From: Cryptomeria japonica
Lineage: Eukaryota > Streptophyta > Pinopsida > Cupressales > Cupressaceae
Length of the DNA: 64,000 bases
Assembly: GCF_030272615.1 (NCBI RefSeq)
Contig: NC_081414.1
Location: 4,899,501-4,963,500 of the forward strand
Reading direction: 5' to 3'
Shown here: positions 11,922 through 23,476 of the stretch, one piece after another
Numbering within the stretch: position 1 is the stretch's first letter
How the letters are laid out: each line of letters starts with the position of its first letter
Translations under genes and position numbers: made by a program
The notes under the pieces: model-generated
What the model was told of the DNA's origin: nothing
The model's input: only the letters and a program-made list of their open reading frames with translations
Databases searched by the model: none

Positions 11922-12726
11922 TGATACAAAAAAGGGTGAAATTAATCTTCTCACCTTTTCCCTATCCTTCTCATTGGGTCTTCAGACTTAACAGTCATCA
12001 GTAAACTTCCTAACCTAGCACATGAAGATGCTAGGTTCAATTTTGAAGAGAGTCAATCCCCTCTCCACCCTCTGATGTAGTACCTAATTCTACCATTAAT
12101 GTAACCCCAACATGACCCATTCTACTTGAAAATATCTACAGTATGGTGGAATGATGGTCATTCATGTTATGGACTTTCAAACCACTTAAGTTCCTGGCTA
12201 CAAACTCTTCCCGCCACAAAAAATGATATTAATTACTAACTTCCTTACCGCCCGAACTCCTACAGATTAAAATGAACACTATTCCATCACATGATTAACA
12301 TACTGCAATTCAAGACTGTAACAAACCATACATGTCGTGCAAGCCAAAGGAAAGATTGCAGAAGAAAAAAAAGTTTTAGTAGCAAAAAATGAACAGTTTC
12401 TATTTGTTCTCCCTTCCAATCTTTCAACAACAAGATGTAACCTTCAACAACCCCTACCTCATAGATTATGAGGCATATAAAACATCTGAAATCTAGATAC
12501 CAACAATCATACCATGATTGTTGGTGTTCTAGTTACCACCATTTAAGCATTCTTTCCCATTTTATTATCATTGACACAAAACCGATCCTACAAGAAACAT
12601 ATAATTGAGGAAATACAAAATGGCCACCATGGACCTTTATTCAAACCAAAATAAATCAAAACCCCTAAAACTCCTAAGTCACACTTAGACCAAAAATGCC
12701 AAGTCGGTGCTCCGACACCACACACA
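11922..12726 (-). repeat. 5' LTR of the chromovirus
   Basis: It is the partner of 6422-7218. The inner edge is TGATACAAAAAAGGG on the plus strand, next to the PBS; the outer edge is near CACCACACACA at 12716-12726. It carries extra bases around CCTCATAGATTATGAGG, itself a short palindrome, near 12455-12475 that the 3' LTR lacks. Confidence 0.85.
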
Positions 12727-13489
12727 CTTTGACTGGTGAGCACACATCACAAACCTATTAGTTAACATATTTGTGCTTTAAAAGATCACTTCTTGACTTA
12801 ACTCTATCTACTGAAACTTAAGGACCAATTTGTAACTAACAATTGGGTAGATTATTAATTAACCTCCCTCTGAATATCAAATGGTACAAATCCCATGTAA
12901 GATTAACAATTATTTTTTTCTTTTTCAAAGAAAATATAATAAGATTTATGCTTTTAACTAGAAAGCATAAAAGGTACTAACATTTGTACATCAACATGTA
13001 ACAATTGTACATCAAACTGTCAATTTCTATTAATCTTCAACACATATATTGAAATGATCATAGTATAAGATAAATTTAAGATCATGCAATTAAAGATAAA
13101 CATTTTTGACATACACATTTACAAATATGAACATCAATTTGGAGCAAAGTATTTGAATGGACATAAGGCTATAACTTTTAGAAATCAAGAAGATCACATC
13201 ACATATATAAGCAAATAGACTTTATGACACATGAAAATGAAATCTTAACCCAATGCACAAAGACAAAGAGCTTCCCTTGAAGCATAGCCAAAATTTATAT
13301 TTTGATCTTCAATAGAACATCAATATGTAACACAATACCATTTTAATCTAAGATTTTTTGATCCCTTTCTAAAACAATTAACATTTTAAGGAAGAGTAAG
13401 TAACTGTCATCAAAATAACCAATTTTAAGAATAAAATAAGTCTTTTAAAGCATGATTCAAAGGTTCAAGATAGATTGCACACCCAATTT
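12727..13489. other. AT-rich stretch, nothing recognised
   Basis: No coding similarity, LTR edges or repeats were identified. On the minus strand it follows the end of ORF X, so it may be 3' untranslated sequence of that unit. Confidence 0.4.
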
Positions 13490-16400
13490 AAAATGACTCA
13501 AGAAGATGGATTTGAAATTGCATTCTTATTAGGTGATGAAGTGGAACTCCTAGCCTTCAGATCCTTATAGGCTTGTGTCATAGTGGTACGTTATTTGGGA
13601 TGATTATTGTCTGAAGCCTAAGTTTCCAAATTTTCCTTCCTCCTATTACATTATTCATTCTTTCCTAATAGCCTATTGAAGACTCTTAACATATTATGTG
13701 CATGGAATCAATAGATGTTGATTTGTTGATATCAACTGGATTGACATCTACTAAACCGGTTATGTATTCAATCATTTTAGTAAAGTTTCTTACCATGCTT
13801 TTAGCATATTCAAACTTTGTCCCATCATCTTTGTTCCTTTGTACCTGAATCACTTGGAACTCTCTTTCAGTCTCCTATAATTGCATCACATTCTTTGAGC
13901 CATTTATTATGTTCTCCAAGGCTTTGTTTTAGAAGAGGGGCCCTCCATTCTATACATTTCTTCCATAATATACAAGATTTTTTTATTGATGTTTCTGCTA
14001 CAAACTTATCCACCCCATAATCAATAATGTCCTTGATTTCATTATATGTTATTTGCCAAACTAAATCTTCTTTTTTTCAAATGTGTGGTATCTGTATTAG
14101 TTTCTTTCTTTAATGCAATTGCATCCTCATATATCTTCATTATTTCTATAATGTATTGGGAACCTTTTTCAATAATTTTATTTTCCCACGCTTTAGTTTC
14201 TTTTCCCAAAGCCTTATGTTTTTGTAACCTATTGACTGCTTCCTTATTTATAGGGGTGTGGGGATCAAAAGAATCACTGGCTTGACTTAGTGGTTGTGGA
14301 ACGAGATCAATTAAGAGCTTGATATAATTAGTTAATGTTTGTACTACCAATTTCAAATCTTTTTTAGTTTTCCCATCTTTATCCACTCTATTCATTACTT
14401 GCTTAGCCACAACATGGAAATTATGCAAATCTTCTTCTCTTGAGGATGGCCCTAAGTCAAACTTATGAATTAAAAAATCTTTGGCAGTAATTTGATCTCT
14501 CTTTTGTTGCTCAAGGGGTTGTGTTATCTCGATACTTAGATTGCCAACATTGCGATCTGCTATGATCCTGAAAGTAACCTTGGGCATTTTATTTTATTTT
14601 TTTTAATGTAAGAAAGATCCTAATACATCTCGAGTTGGTAAATTGATGGGTTATATTCTCTTTTCTCGGTTAGATATCTTTCTAACTAGTTAGTGGAAAC
14701 AAGGGAATCTTCTTGACTCATTGTATTGGAATTGGGAGGGGGAAAGTGCAATGCTCTCCTTAAAAATGGATTTTGCTCGGAAGTTAATGGCTAAGAGGCT
14801 AGTTGGGTGGCTATATTTACAAATTGAATTTTTTTTTGAAATACTAGGAGGATTAGGATTTACCTGTTGTTATGAGGGTTGACTCTCATCCTTGACTGCA
14901 AGTATTCTATGAACATTTATTTAGGCACTTCCTTTCTTCTGCTTCTAGTACCTCTGGTGGTCTTGATAGGAGCATTTTCACAAGTATTTTTCAAATCTTT
15001 CCCTTTCTTTCAAGGGGCACCATCACCTCTGCTTGATGAAGCAACTCTGGTCTTATTTTGTTAAATAGAAGAGGGATCAGTACTAACTAGAATCTGATTA
15101 TGAGAGCCTGGTGTTTGAGTTGGTGAAGATTTTGACTTTTGAGCTTCTTCTCCTGATTTCTTCATCCTCTTTTCTTCTAGCCATTTTTTATTCCCTTTAA
15201 GGATGTTTACAGACATTTGTTCTATTGTGTTTGCTTCATCAATATCCTAATTTATTGTTTTCAATGGTTGTGTTTGTGTCTTAGGTACATAGACTGGATC
15301 AACCACATAATCTTCATCATCCTGAGTACCACTGAAATTCAGCTAAACCTTAAAAGAGACAATTTGCCTTAGAGTTAATCTACTCCAGTCTCTTTTCCTG
15401 AATTCAAAGTTGTTAATACAATCTACCCAATAATATTATAAATGAGGGATGTGAGTAAACCCTACACCTACACTTAAATTTTCACTTACAAATTTTTTAC
15501 TATCAAATGGTGATCTGGTTGCACAATAATCCATTGAAAATTTAAGCATTTATTTCTTTAGATTGAGGGCATTGGATCTTGATTGGCAGGAATAAAAGCC
15601 AAGGCTAATGGGAAAAGCTATTCTAAACCTCTTCCTAACAACACATTTCTTATTGACATAGGCTATCTATCTGTACAATTCTATCAACGCAAACCTATCA
15701 TCCACATACTTGGGTAACTTCACAAGGGTGCTATCAAACCCTCCAATTCTTATATAGGAAAAAGTCTTAAATTGGATAAAGTAACTACCATGTACATTCA
15801 CCAATTGTCTAGCTTTTGAGGACATTCTTTGGGTTGTATTTCCCTATAGTTCCCTAACCAACCTCATGGTGAACATATCGTTTACCCTGTTGTAATGCTT
15901 GTAACTGCTTTTCAATTGGAGTTAGGGATAATAATTGTATATGTGGATATCTTGAGTCAAAGGCATGTGGTCTAAAACTTTCCATTCTCTATGCAAGACA
16001 AATAGTAGAAAATATGTGAAGAAATATAACTCTCGACTCAATGGAATTTTCATCATTGCATAATGTATTTGGTCGCTAATAATTTGGCCCCAATCCAAAT
16101 ATTGTGTGCTATTTATGTTAATATGGATAAAGAAATACATCCATTCTTCCCCAAAATGTATTGTTTGACTTCCTTGAACTCTATGTAATAGTGTCATGAT
16201 ATTAGCTACCTCACGAGTGAAATGAGTTCTCTGCAAGTTCTTAGGAAATTGGGAACTTCCTCCGTTGTTTTTGAGTAACCATTTTCTTGTGATTACATTT
16301 CTATACTCAATTTTCTTTTCACTAAATGTGGATTGTGAGATAGGAATATCAAAATGCACATATTTCTCCCATGGAAGGATGCCCAAGCTTGTTAGAATAG

Positions 16401-16545
16401 TTTCCTTATTTATAGTGAGTATAATTTCATCATTTTCAGTTCTTATTTCTCTGGTATCAGGATCATAAAAATGTACACATTCTAGCACTATGTCTGGACA
16501 CTGCACTGCTATAGGAAAGGCAAATACTTGCATTAGCCCACTCAT
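13490..16545 (-). pseudogene. ORF X: long retroelement-associated protein, function unknown
   Basis: A coding region of roughly 1,000 codons can be followed from the ATG at 16545 to about 13490 with some ten stops or frameshifts. Open blocks are 16545-15922 (207 codons) and 14587-14042 (181 codons). Part 1 begins MSGLMQVFAFPIAV and holds CVHFYDPDTREIRTENDEI, then helical and aromatic stretches (WMYFFIHININSTQYLDWGQ). The middle is polar and Ser/Lys-rich. Part 2 (FRIIADRNVGNLSIEITQ) is charged and probably helical. It lacks RT, integrase, protease and zinc-knuckle motifs. The opening pattern (cysteine, then YDP, then an ILT...LGI segment) loosely resembles plant mobile domain or plant-transposon-associated proteins, but I cannot assign a family. 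It lies 3' of a gypsy integrase on the same strand and may belong to that element or to a separate one starting at a PBS-like site at 17472. Confidence 0.6.
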
Positions 16546-16662
16546 GACTATTCATTGAGTAATAGGGTATCAATTAAGGCCATTTACCCTTTTAAAAGAC
16601 TCATTTAAGTTCACATGTCCCAATCTTGTGTCTCCTATTTCTGAGATTGAACTTGAAAGGCC

Positions 16663-16880
16663 AATCAAATGTTTGTAACCTAGGTATTTTATTCTCATGA
16701 TTTCAAATTGGAAGGTTATAGAGTAGATTTTGCAGAGAAAATCAAAATTTCAATGAGTGTTTAACTGATAAAATCAAATGTTTGTAACCTAGGTATTTTA
16801 TTCTCATGATTTCAAATTGGAAGGTTATAGAGTAGATTTTGTAGAGAAAATCAAAATTTCAATGAGTGTTTAACTGATAA
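16663..16880. repeat. Tandem duplication of a 109-bp unit
   Basis: Units 16663-16771 and 16772-16880 differ at one position (GCAGAG versus GTAGAG). The duplication lies just upstream of the ORF X start on the minus strand and must be recent relative to the decay around it. Confidence 0.93.
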
Positions 16881-18069
16881 GTTTCTAGGGGTGTCGACAA
16901 TATAGCTCTAAACTACCCCACTGTAATTGTAAAGGATTTCAATACTTACCAACTTATGCATTGAACTCCTCAAGTGACTACCACCAAGAAGTTCGCTCTT
17001 CTTAAGTCTCCCCCAATATCCAAACTTTGAGCAAGATTTGTATTTGAATGCTAATTATGCCCATTAAATTACATATATAAGAGGATTTAATTTCTCCCAA
17101 TGTGCATTAATAGTGTTAGTACAATCTTCTAACATTTAATTAATGTTATTGATGTTGGTGGTGGCTATAGTCCTTTTGCATCTATTTTATTCCACATATA
17201 CACCTTGTAGAATAATGTGATTGGTAGATAAATGAATTTTTGAGTTCCATTTTGAAAAATATACTAGGTTTTAAAACCTATTTTGTTTTTCATTCATTGA
17301 CTTCAACTTTTAGCATTGTATAATTGTTGAGAGGGAGGAGACTTTCAATATCATGTTGAGTCCTCACATAAATATTGAAACCTTATAATTTCCCAATCAC
17401 TAGTCCCTAAGGACTTTGTTTATTTTTTGGCTCTAGGTTTGGTTTCAAGAACCATTTCAAAAACCAAACTTAGCTCTGATGCCAAATTTAGCTCTTCGAA
17501 TGATCCTTTAAGTCTTTCGAATATATGTATAAAAATATCTATATAGAAAACAAACAACATGAGAAGTATGACACTTGATTGGAAAGTGAAGTGGTTATGA
17601 AAACCTATTCTAACACCGACAAGGTTGTGACTTATGATTTGAAACCTGATAATTGAGGTGCAAACACTTGTGAAAGGCTAAATCAATTTTTGAAGGGGTT
17701 TTGAAAATTGGTTCTTTCTCTAATAGGTCTTGAATCAAGGTTTGAAACCGAAAAATACTTAAGAAATTTTCATACAGATTAAAACCTAAGGATTTTATCA
17801 AAATTTCTCATCTTTAAAAAAATATATGGCAACAACTGGCTTCATCTGGGGATGAAAACTTGTCCAAAGATTCAAAACAAATTTAGAATCTTTGGTTAAA
17901 ACATGGGTGACAAAATCTAGAGAAAAATAGGAAATAAAGATAGAGATCAGATACATCCACAACAAAACTTAAGACAAGAAATATTACATATAATACACAA
18001 AAGATGAACCTGTATTTCTTAGATCTAATTTAAAAAAAAATCTTGCCCATTATATGAAAAGGGAAAAAT
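16881..18069. other. Non-coding stretch between integrase and ORF X
   Basis: No coding similarity was seen. It follows the integrase C-terminus on the minus strand, so a 3' LTR of that element is expected here, but no second copy exists in the window to define it. It contains the PBS-like site at 17474. Confidence 0.4.
17474..17487 (-). other. PBS-like motif
   Basis: The minus strand reads TTTGGCATCAGAGC, one base off the standard TGGTATCAGAGC core. If genuine, an LTR lies to its right and an internal region (leader plus ORF X) to its left. The adjacent bases do not end in the usual CA, so a chance match is possible. Confidence 0.35.
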
Positions 18070-19240
18070 GATACTGTCAGTGCATGCTAGCTTAAATGTA
18101 TTTTTACCACATACATGATTTATTTTGAAGGGCCCCTTCTAAAGTGAGTCGAATTTCCCATGAGCTCCTTTTGGTTCTCTCCTTTTATCCCACAACAACA
18201 CCATATCTCCTTCTACAAAATTTATCGGTCTTTCCCTTTGATAAAAAACCTTATTAGCCTTGGCTTGATGCAAAGTAATGCGATCCACCATATTAGATCT
18301 TTATTTCTCAATTTTGGAAAGATACATTATCCTCTTCTCTAAAGAAATTTGAAAATTTTGATCTCCAATTATACTTTGTAGCTTTGATGTAGCCAATTCC
18401 AATGGTAAAGGTAATACAACTCCAATTCCATAAACTAACTCAAAAAGTGACATACCTATGGCTCTTTTTGGAGTTGTCCTATCAGTCCACAATGCATAAA
18501 TTTTATTGTGATAATCTTTTTATTATCACTCACCAATTTCTTCATTATTGCAATCAGATTCTTGTTGCTTAAATTTGCTTTCCTATTGTTATGTGGATAG
18601 TAATATGATGAATATGAAAGTAAAATGTCGTGTTCATATCAGAACCAAGTAACTTCAGATGAGGAGAAACTAGTTGCATTGCTTGTCACAATTTTTAAAG
18701 GCACTTCAAAACACACTACTATATTTTCTTTGATAAAGTAACATACTACTCCATAAGTAGATCTTCTTACTAGTATAGCCTCTACCTATTTTGTGAAGTA
18801 ATTTGTAGCTATTGGAATGTGAGTATTCCTAGCACTTGAAGTAGGATTAACTGACCCTATGAAGTCCAAGCCCCACTATTGGAAAGGCTCTTCAATGACC
18901 ACTGGTTTGAGAGGTAATGCTGCTAACTGTGGTCTTCCTGAAAAATGTCTACATATTTTGTACTTTGCAACCCATCAATACCTGCATCTTTAAACATCCC
19001 AGACCAATAGTAAGATTGTCTTAAAATCTTAAAAGCTATAAAAGTTGAAGAGAAGTTTCCCCCACATGCTTCATCATGCAATGATTTTAAGAGCTTTTTT
19101 GGTTCCTCCTTATCTACACATCTTAAGAAAGTGCCATCAAGACCTCTCTTATACAAACTATCAAAATCAAATATTTTTACGCTTTTATCTTTAAGTCCCT
19201 CTTTTCTTTGGAAGATAAATGCTCTAGACATTCACAAGTG
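18070..19240 (-). pseudogene. Ty3/gypsy integrase
   Basis: From 19231 downward: the stretch before the zinc-binding domain (FLRCVDKEEPKKLLKSLHDE), the zinc-binding His (EACGGN region) and YYWSGMFKDA. The catalytic core between 18900 and 18550 is badly broken but shows an AFPIVGLG-like segment and a later helix. ALWTDRTTPKRAIGMSLFEL and VYGIGVVLPLPLELA follow at about 18400-18495. The C-terminal GPY module (EGDMVLLWDKRREP, KGPFKINHVCGKNTFKLA) runs to about 18090. Stops and frameshifts are numerous. It is continuous with the RT and RNase H upstream on the same strand. Confidence 0.85.
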
Positions 19241-20640
19241 AGATAGTGTGCAACATTTGAGAACCAACAATCTTGCAAACTTACAAAAAAAATAACAAGC
19301 AATTATTTTTCTTCTACTGTATTATTTTCAATAATCATCTTCCACAAACCTTGCTCTCTAACCTTGCTCTCTAAAAATTCAATGTAGGATATAGAACCTG
19401 AATTGCTTAACAACTTTTACTACAACAAATGCTTGCTTTTCCACCTAGAAATAGTTCAATTCATGTTTCTTGAGTGGGATACTAATGAAAGAAATTGGGG
19501 CTTCTATACCTTGATCATTCTTTTGCAAAAGTATAGCAAACATGGTATGATTAGATGCATGACAATTGATGATGAAATCCTTTTGAAAACTAGGGTGTAC
19601 TAGAACTAGAGCTTGTGAGATTGGTCTTTTTATTTCCTCAAAATATTTCTTCCTAGCTTCACTCCATTTTAAAACATGTTTCTCCTTCATCATACAATGA
19701 TATTCTTGGTTATTTTTGAAAAATCAAGAACAATTTTTCTCAAGAAATCTACTAGTCCAAAGAATGACTTCACTCTAGTTCTATTTGAAGGTAGAATCAA
19801 TTGTTGGATGAATTTTACTCTCTCAAGATCAATCTTGATACCCTCTTTAGAAACCACACGCCCTAGCAATTTTCCTTCCATGACACAAAAAATAGATTTC
19901 TTTGGATTGAGAGATATCCCATGGTCTCTTCATCTTTGGAAGATAATTTCAATATCTTTAAAATGATCTTTCCTCTTCTTTGAGAAAATAGTTAAATCAT
20001 CAAGATATATTACAATGATTTTATTTTTTCAGTCCCTAAAAGATAAGTCCAAAGCTCTCTAAAAAGTTGCACCAACATTAATAAGACCAAAAGGCATTCA
20101 GTTGTAAGCAAAAGTACCCCATGATGTGGTGAATATTTTTGTGTACATCTAATTTGTAAACGCTAATCTAGTTATACCCTAAAATCTATTAAGAATAGAC
20201 ATCATTTCAACTCCTACAACTTTTTGTAAGACGTGATCCATAATTGGCAAAGGGCAGTTATCCTTCAAACTAGCTTGATTTAGATTTCTAAAATCAACAC
20301 ATATTCTTATTTCTCCATTCTTTTTACATACAGGTACTATGTTTGCAATCCATGTAGAATGATGAATCAAATATATAATTCTTGCCTTTAACATTTTGTC
20401 TATTTTGCTAAAGATAGCATCCATTATCTTGGGGTTGTAAGTTCTTTGCTTATGTTTGAATGGAGATATCCTTGGTTTTAGAGGAACGTGATGTTACAAC
20501 TTACCATCCATAAAGTTTTTCAGATCTTCATAACTCCAAGAAAATACATCCTTGTATTTCCTGAGTAACTTGATCATACCATTTCTCTCTTTGGGAGTAA
20601 ACATTTTCCAATACATATCATTTTGGGATCATCCACATCA
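19241..20640 (-). pseudogene. Ty3/gypsy reverse transcriptase and RNase H
   Basis: Downward from 20640: LLRKYKDVFSWSYEDLKNF (about 20515-20570), a typical pre-RT segment; ANIVPVCKKNGEIRICVDFR and NLNQASLKDNCPLP (20179-20350); MPFGLINVGATF (about 20050-20100); the catalytic VIYLDDLTIFSKK at about 19985-20015; SLNPKKSIFCV (about 19885-19915). The thumb and a retroviral-type RNase H follow (LVHPSFQKDFIINCHASN at about 19550-19600, PISFISIPLKKHELNYF to 19445). At least six stops. Its place between an RNase H-like domain upstream and integrase downstream is discussed in the findings. Confidence 0.88.
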
Positions 20641-20959
20641 CCAATATTCACAAATTCGTATTCTTCATAACTGCTGATAGACCTAGATATCTTATTTTTT
20701 ATAAATCTATCGTGTCTATCATATAGTTACTCTAGCGAGACAAGGCCTTTGGGAATTTTATTAGCTTTTAATTGCATAACCCCATTTTTTGAGCTATTCT
20801 TGTCTTTAGGACAACACTATTTGCATTTGAAATATGCTATCCTTAATGAAAGTTTCAAATGCAAAAATACCTAAATTTTCTAAGAAGGCCTGAATTTGCT
20901 TATCACATTCAAACACTTGCCATGAATCTAAATTATCAGGTACATTGGGTCTATACACC

Positions 20960-21543
20960 ACTTTAATCCTATACTCATTATTTTTGAGATTAGGTTGAGA
21001 TAATAACAGAGAGGCTAATACTGCAAGAGAATTTTCTCATGTATTTTGTTCCCTAGGAACTACCTCTATTGAAAAGGCATCAAAATACTCAAACTCATTC
21101 CATACCTAGTTCCTATAATGTTTGAGCCTTTCGTTCTTAACCATGAAAATTTTATTAACTTTTTTAACTATCAACTAAACATCTCTAATTGCCTTGAGCT
21201 TTCTTATTTCCTTTCTCCTTAGCTACAATTATCTCATTTGTAGTAAAGCCTCGTATTAAGATAGCTTCTTACTATTCTTGAATTGCAACCTATAAAAGGA
21301 AGGGAATTTGTCACCATTAGGGGAAACTAATAAAACACATTCCCTTGAACCAAAATTAGAACAACTTCCATCAAATTCCAACACCCATAGTTCCAAAGAA
21401 ATTGCTGACTCCAAAGTCTCTTCTCCTCTCTCATTGTTAGAAAACACCATGTAATTGCCAAAGTTAGTTTCTTCATGCAAAATCTGAGATATAGGATCAT
21501 CTAATTTGAGGATAATGAATTTATCTTTGGGCTTAGGCTCCAA
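20960..21543 (-). pseudogene. RNase H-like domain upstream of the gypsy RT
   Basis: On the minus strand, 21543-21256 ends in WVLEFDGSCSNFGSRECVLL, a classic RNase H first strand with the catalytic Asp. Translation past a stop at about 21255 continues with YEALLQ (the usual preceding Glu codon is now a stop), RDV-stop-LIVKKVNK (the GDAELIV strand in intact relatives), NERLKHYRN, FEYFDAFSIEVVPREQNT and NSLAVLAS at about 21000, matching the rest of the fold. It resembles the second, plant/archaeal-type RNase H of Tat-lineage gypsy elements rather than the retroviral RNase H at 19550. No gag or protease was recognised further upstream before the insertion at 21938. Confidence 0.75.
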
Positions 21544-21937
21544 ACAAATTTTCTTGTTTCAAGAGGAATCAATGCATGAGACCAATCCATCTGTATCTCT
21601 CCTCCTAAATCTTTAAAAAGCTCCTACTCAACAACATACCTTAACTTGTTGGTATATTAGTCACATTTTGAGAAGTTTCTTGAATTAAATGCCTAATTTT
21701 TTTTTATCATTGTGCAAGAATGATGATGTGATACAATTATGTGAAGAAGGCTTTGATTATTTCAACTAGAATCATTACTATGGTAGAAGTGACATTGGAA
21801 GCCAAATGAGCAATGTAGAAGCTTATGGATAGAAGTGTAATTATCCCATGAAAGTAAGAGTTGGTGCTTGTAAGTTTTTAACATTGTCTTATGTCATGGT
21901 GCATATAATTCCTCTATCATTTAATTTTGACTAGATG
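21544..21937. other. Short stretch up to the nested element
   Basis: Probably the linker upstream of the RNase H domain in the gypsy element, but too decayed to read. It ends at AGATG, the left flank of the composite element starting at 21938. Confidence 0.4.
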
Positions 21938-22677
21938 TGAAGTAGTCACCGATGAGGAGGGACCTCAAAGAGATCAATTTGGACCATCCAACAAGAGTAA
22001 ACACAACGGAAACACAAAGATATGATGAAGGAAATGCAAAATAGATTGTTTTATTTCATGAAAATTGATTACATCCAACTGGTAACAACTGGGTTACAAC
22101 ATACCGACTCACAGGCCGAGTAGAACATACATAATAGATCACAACTCAGACCTTGAATCATGAGATCTATCTTCTACACACAATCTAGCTACTTGATTAT
22201 GTGATTCATTATATTCTAATGCACAATTACAATTATATATATCCATACAAAGGATCCCCTCAACCCAAAAGAGATCAAAACCCGAAGAACAAGACCCAAT
22301 GTGTAAAATAACAAGGTCGGCCTCCTCCAAGAGATTCCTCCAGAAAATCCAAAGTATGAAATGTAGATCATGGGAAAAGGTCAACCACATGCCAAGGAAC
22401 ATCAAAATAAATTCCCAAGGCTCCACAAGATTCAGAAGGGGTTCCGGTAGATCACCAAAATAGGTCCAGGCAACCGGTAACAAAAAAAGTCAAGGAAACC
22501 AATAGCGATATCTTGCTGGAAAATAATCCAAATGCGACACGGTCAGGAAACAAGAAAGATAATCAAGTATTCAAGTAGAATCCAACTCCACGGCATCTGG
22601 TGAGCCAAAACTGAGACACGCAGAAAGAAAACTGAAACTGCAAACAAAAAGAAAAACATAAAGGAAAATGGTTTTGG
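21938..22677 (-). repeat. LTR a, outer extra LTR
   Basis: It starts TGAAGTAGTCACC and aligns with LTRs b and c, but stops after ...AATGGTTTTGG and lacks the last ~40 bases (TTGATGCAAG...TGCATCA) present in the others. It is fused directly to LTR b. Confidence 0.88.
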
Positions 22678-23445
22678 GTGAGGAGGGACCTCAAAGACAT
22701 CAATCCAGACTGACGAACAAGAGTAAACACAATAGAAACACAAATATATGATGGAGGCAATGCAGAAAAAATTGTTTTATTTCATGAAAATTAATTACAT
22801 CCAACCGGTAACAACCGGGTTACAACATACCGACTCATAGGCCTAGTAGAACATGTTGAATAGGTCACAACCGAGACCTTGAATCGTGAGATCTATCTTC
22901 TACGTACAGTCTAGCTACTTGATTCTCTAATTCATTATATTCTAATGCACAATCATAATTATAAATATCAATCTAGAGGATCCAGTCGACCCAAAAGGGA
23001 TCAAAACCCGAAGAACAAGACCTAACGTGTAAAATAACAAGGTCAACCTCCACCAAGAGATTCCTCCAAAAAATCCAAAGGATGAAATGTAGATCACGGG
23101 AAAAGGTTGGCCACATGCCAAGGAATGTTAGAATCAACATCGAAGGCTCTGCAATCTTCAGAAGGGGTTCTAGTAGATCACCAAAATAGGTCCAGGCAAT
23201 CGGTAACAAGAAACTGTCAAGGAAACCGATAGCAACATCTTGCTAGAAAATGATCCAAATGCAATGCAATCAGGAAAAAAGAAATATGATCAAGTCTTCA
23301 AGTAGAATCCAACTCCACAGGATCCGGTGAGCCAAAACTGGGACACGCAGAAAGAAAAATGAAACTGCAAATAAAAAACAAAACAAAAAGGAAAATGTTT
23401 TTGATTGATGCAAGATTGCTATGAACCAGGGATGCTCCTACATCA
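22678..23445 (-). repeat. LTR b, 3' LTR of the derivative
   Basis: It starts at GTGAGGAGGGACC, lacking the first ~12-16 bases of the full LTR, and ends at CTCCTACATCA. The chromodomain frame begins 32 bases to its right, as expected for a 3' LTR of a minus-strand chromovirus. Confidence 0.88.
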
Positions 23446-23476
23446 GACATCCGAGGTTATTGAAAAAGTGAGCCTA

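Larger units (their letters stand above)
6422..12726 (-). mobile_element. Ty3/gypsy chromovirus, near-complete but inactive
   Basis: Two direct repeats of about 800 bp (6422-7218 and 11922-12726) flank, on the minus strand and in this order, a PBS, gag with zinc knuckle, protease, RT, RNase H, integrase and a chromodomain. That order and the terminal chromodomain define a chromovirus. The chromodomain normally steers integration to particular chromatin. The two LTRs align end to end but with many scattered substitutions and small indels, so insertion is not recent. Every coding domain has stops or frameshifts. No convincing target-site duplication was found at the outer edges. Confidence 0.92.

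Noticed and set aside
6417-12731. Target-site duplication for the chromovirus
   Set aside because: Left flank ATTAA and right flanks CACAC or CTTTG do not match under any edge I tried.
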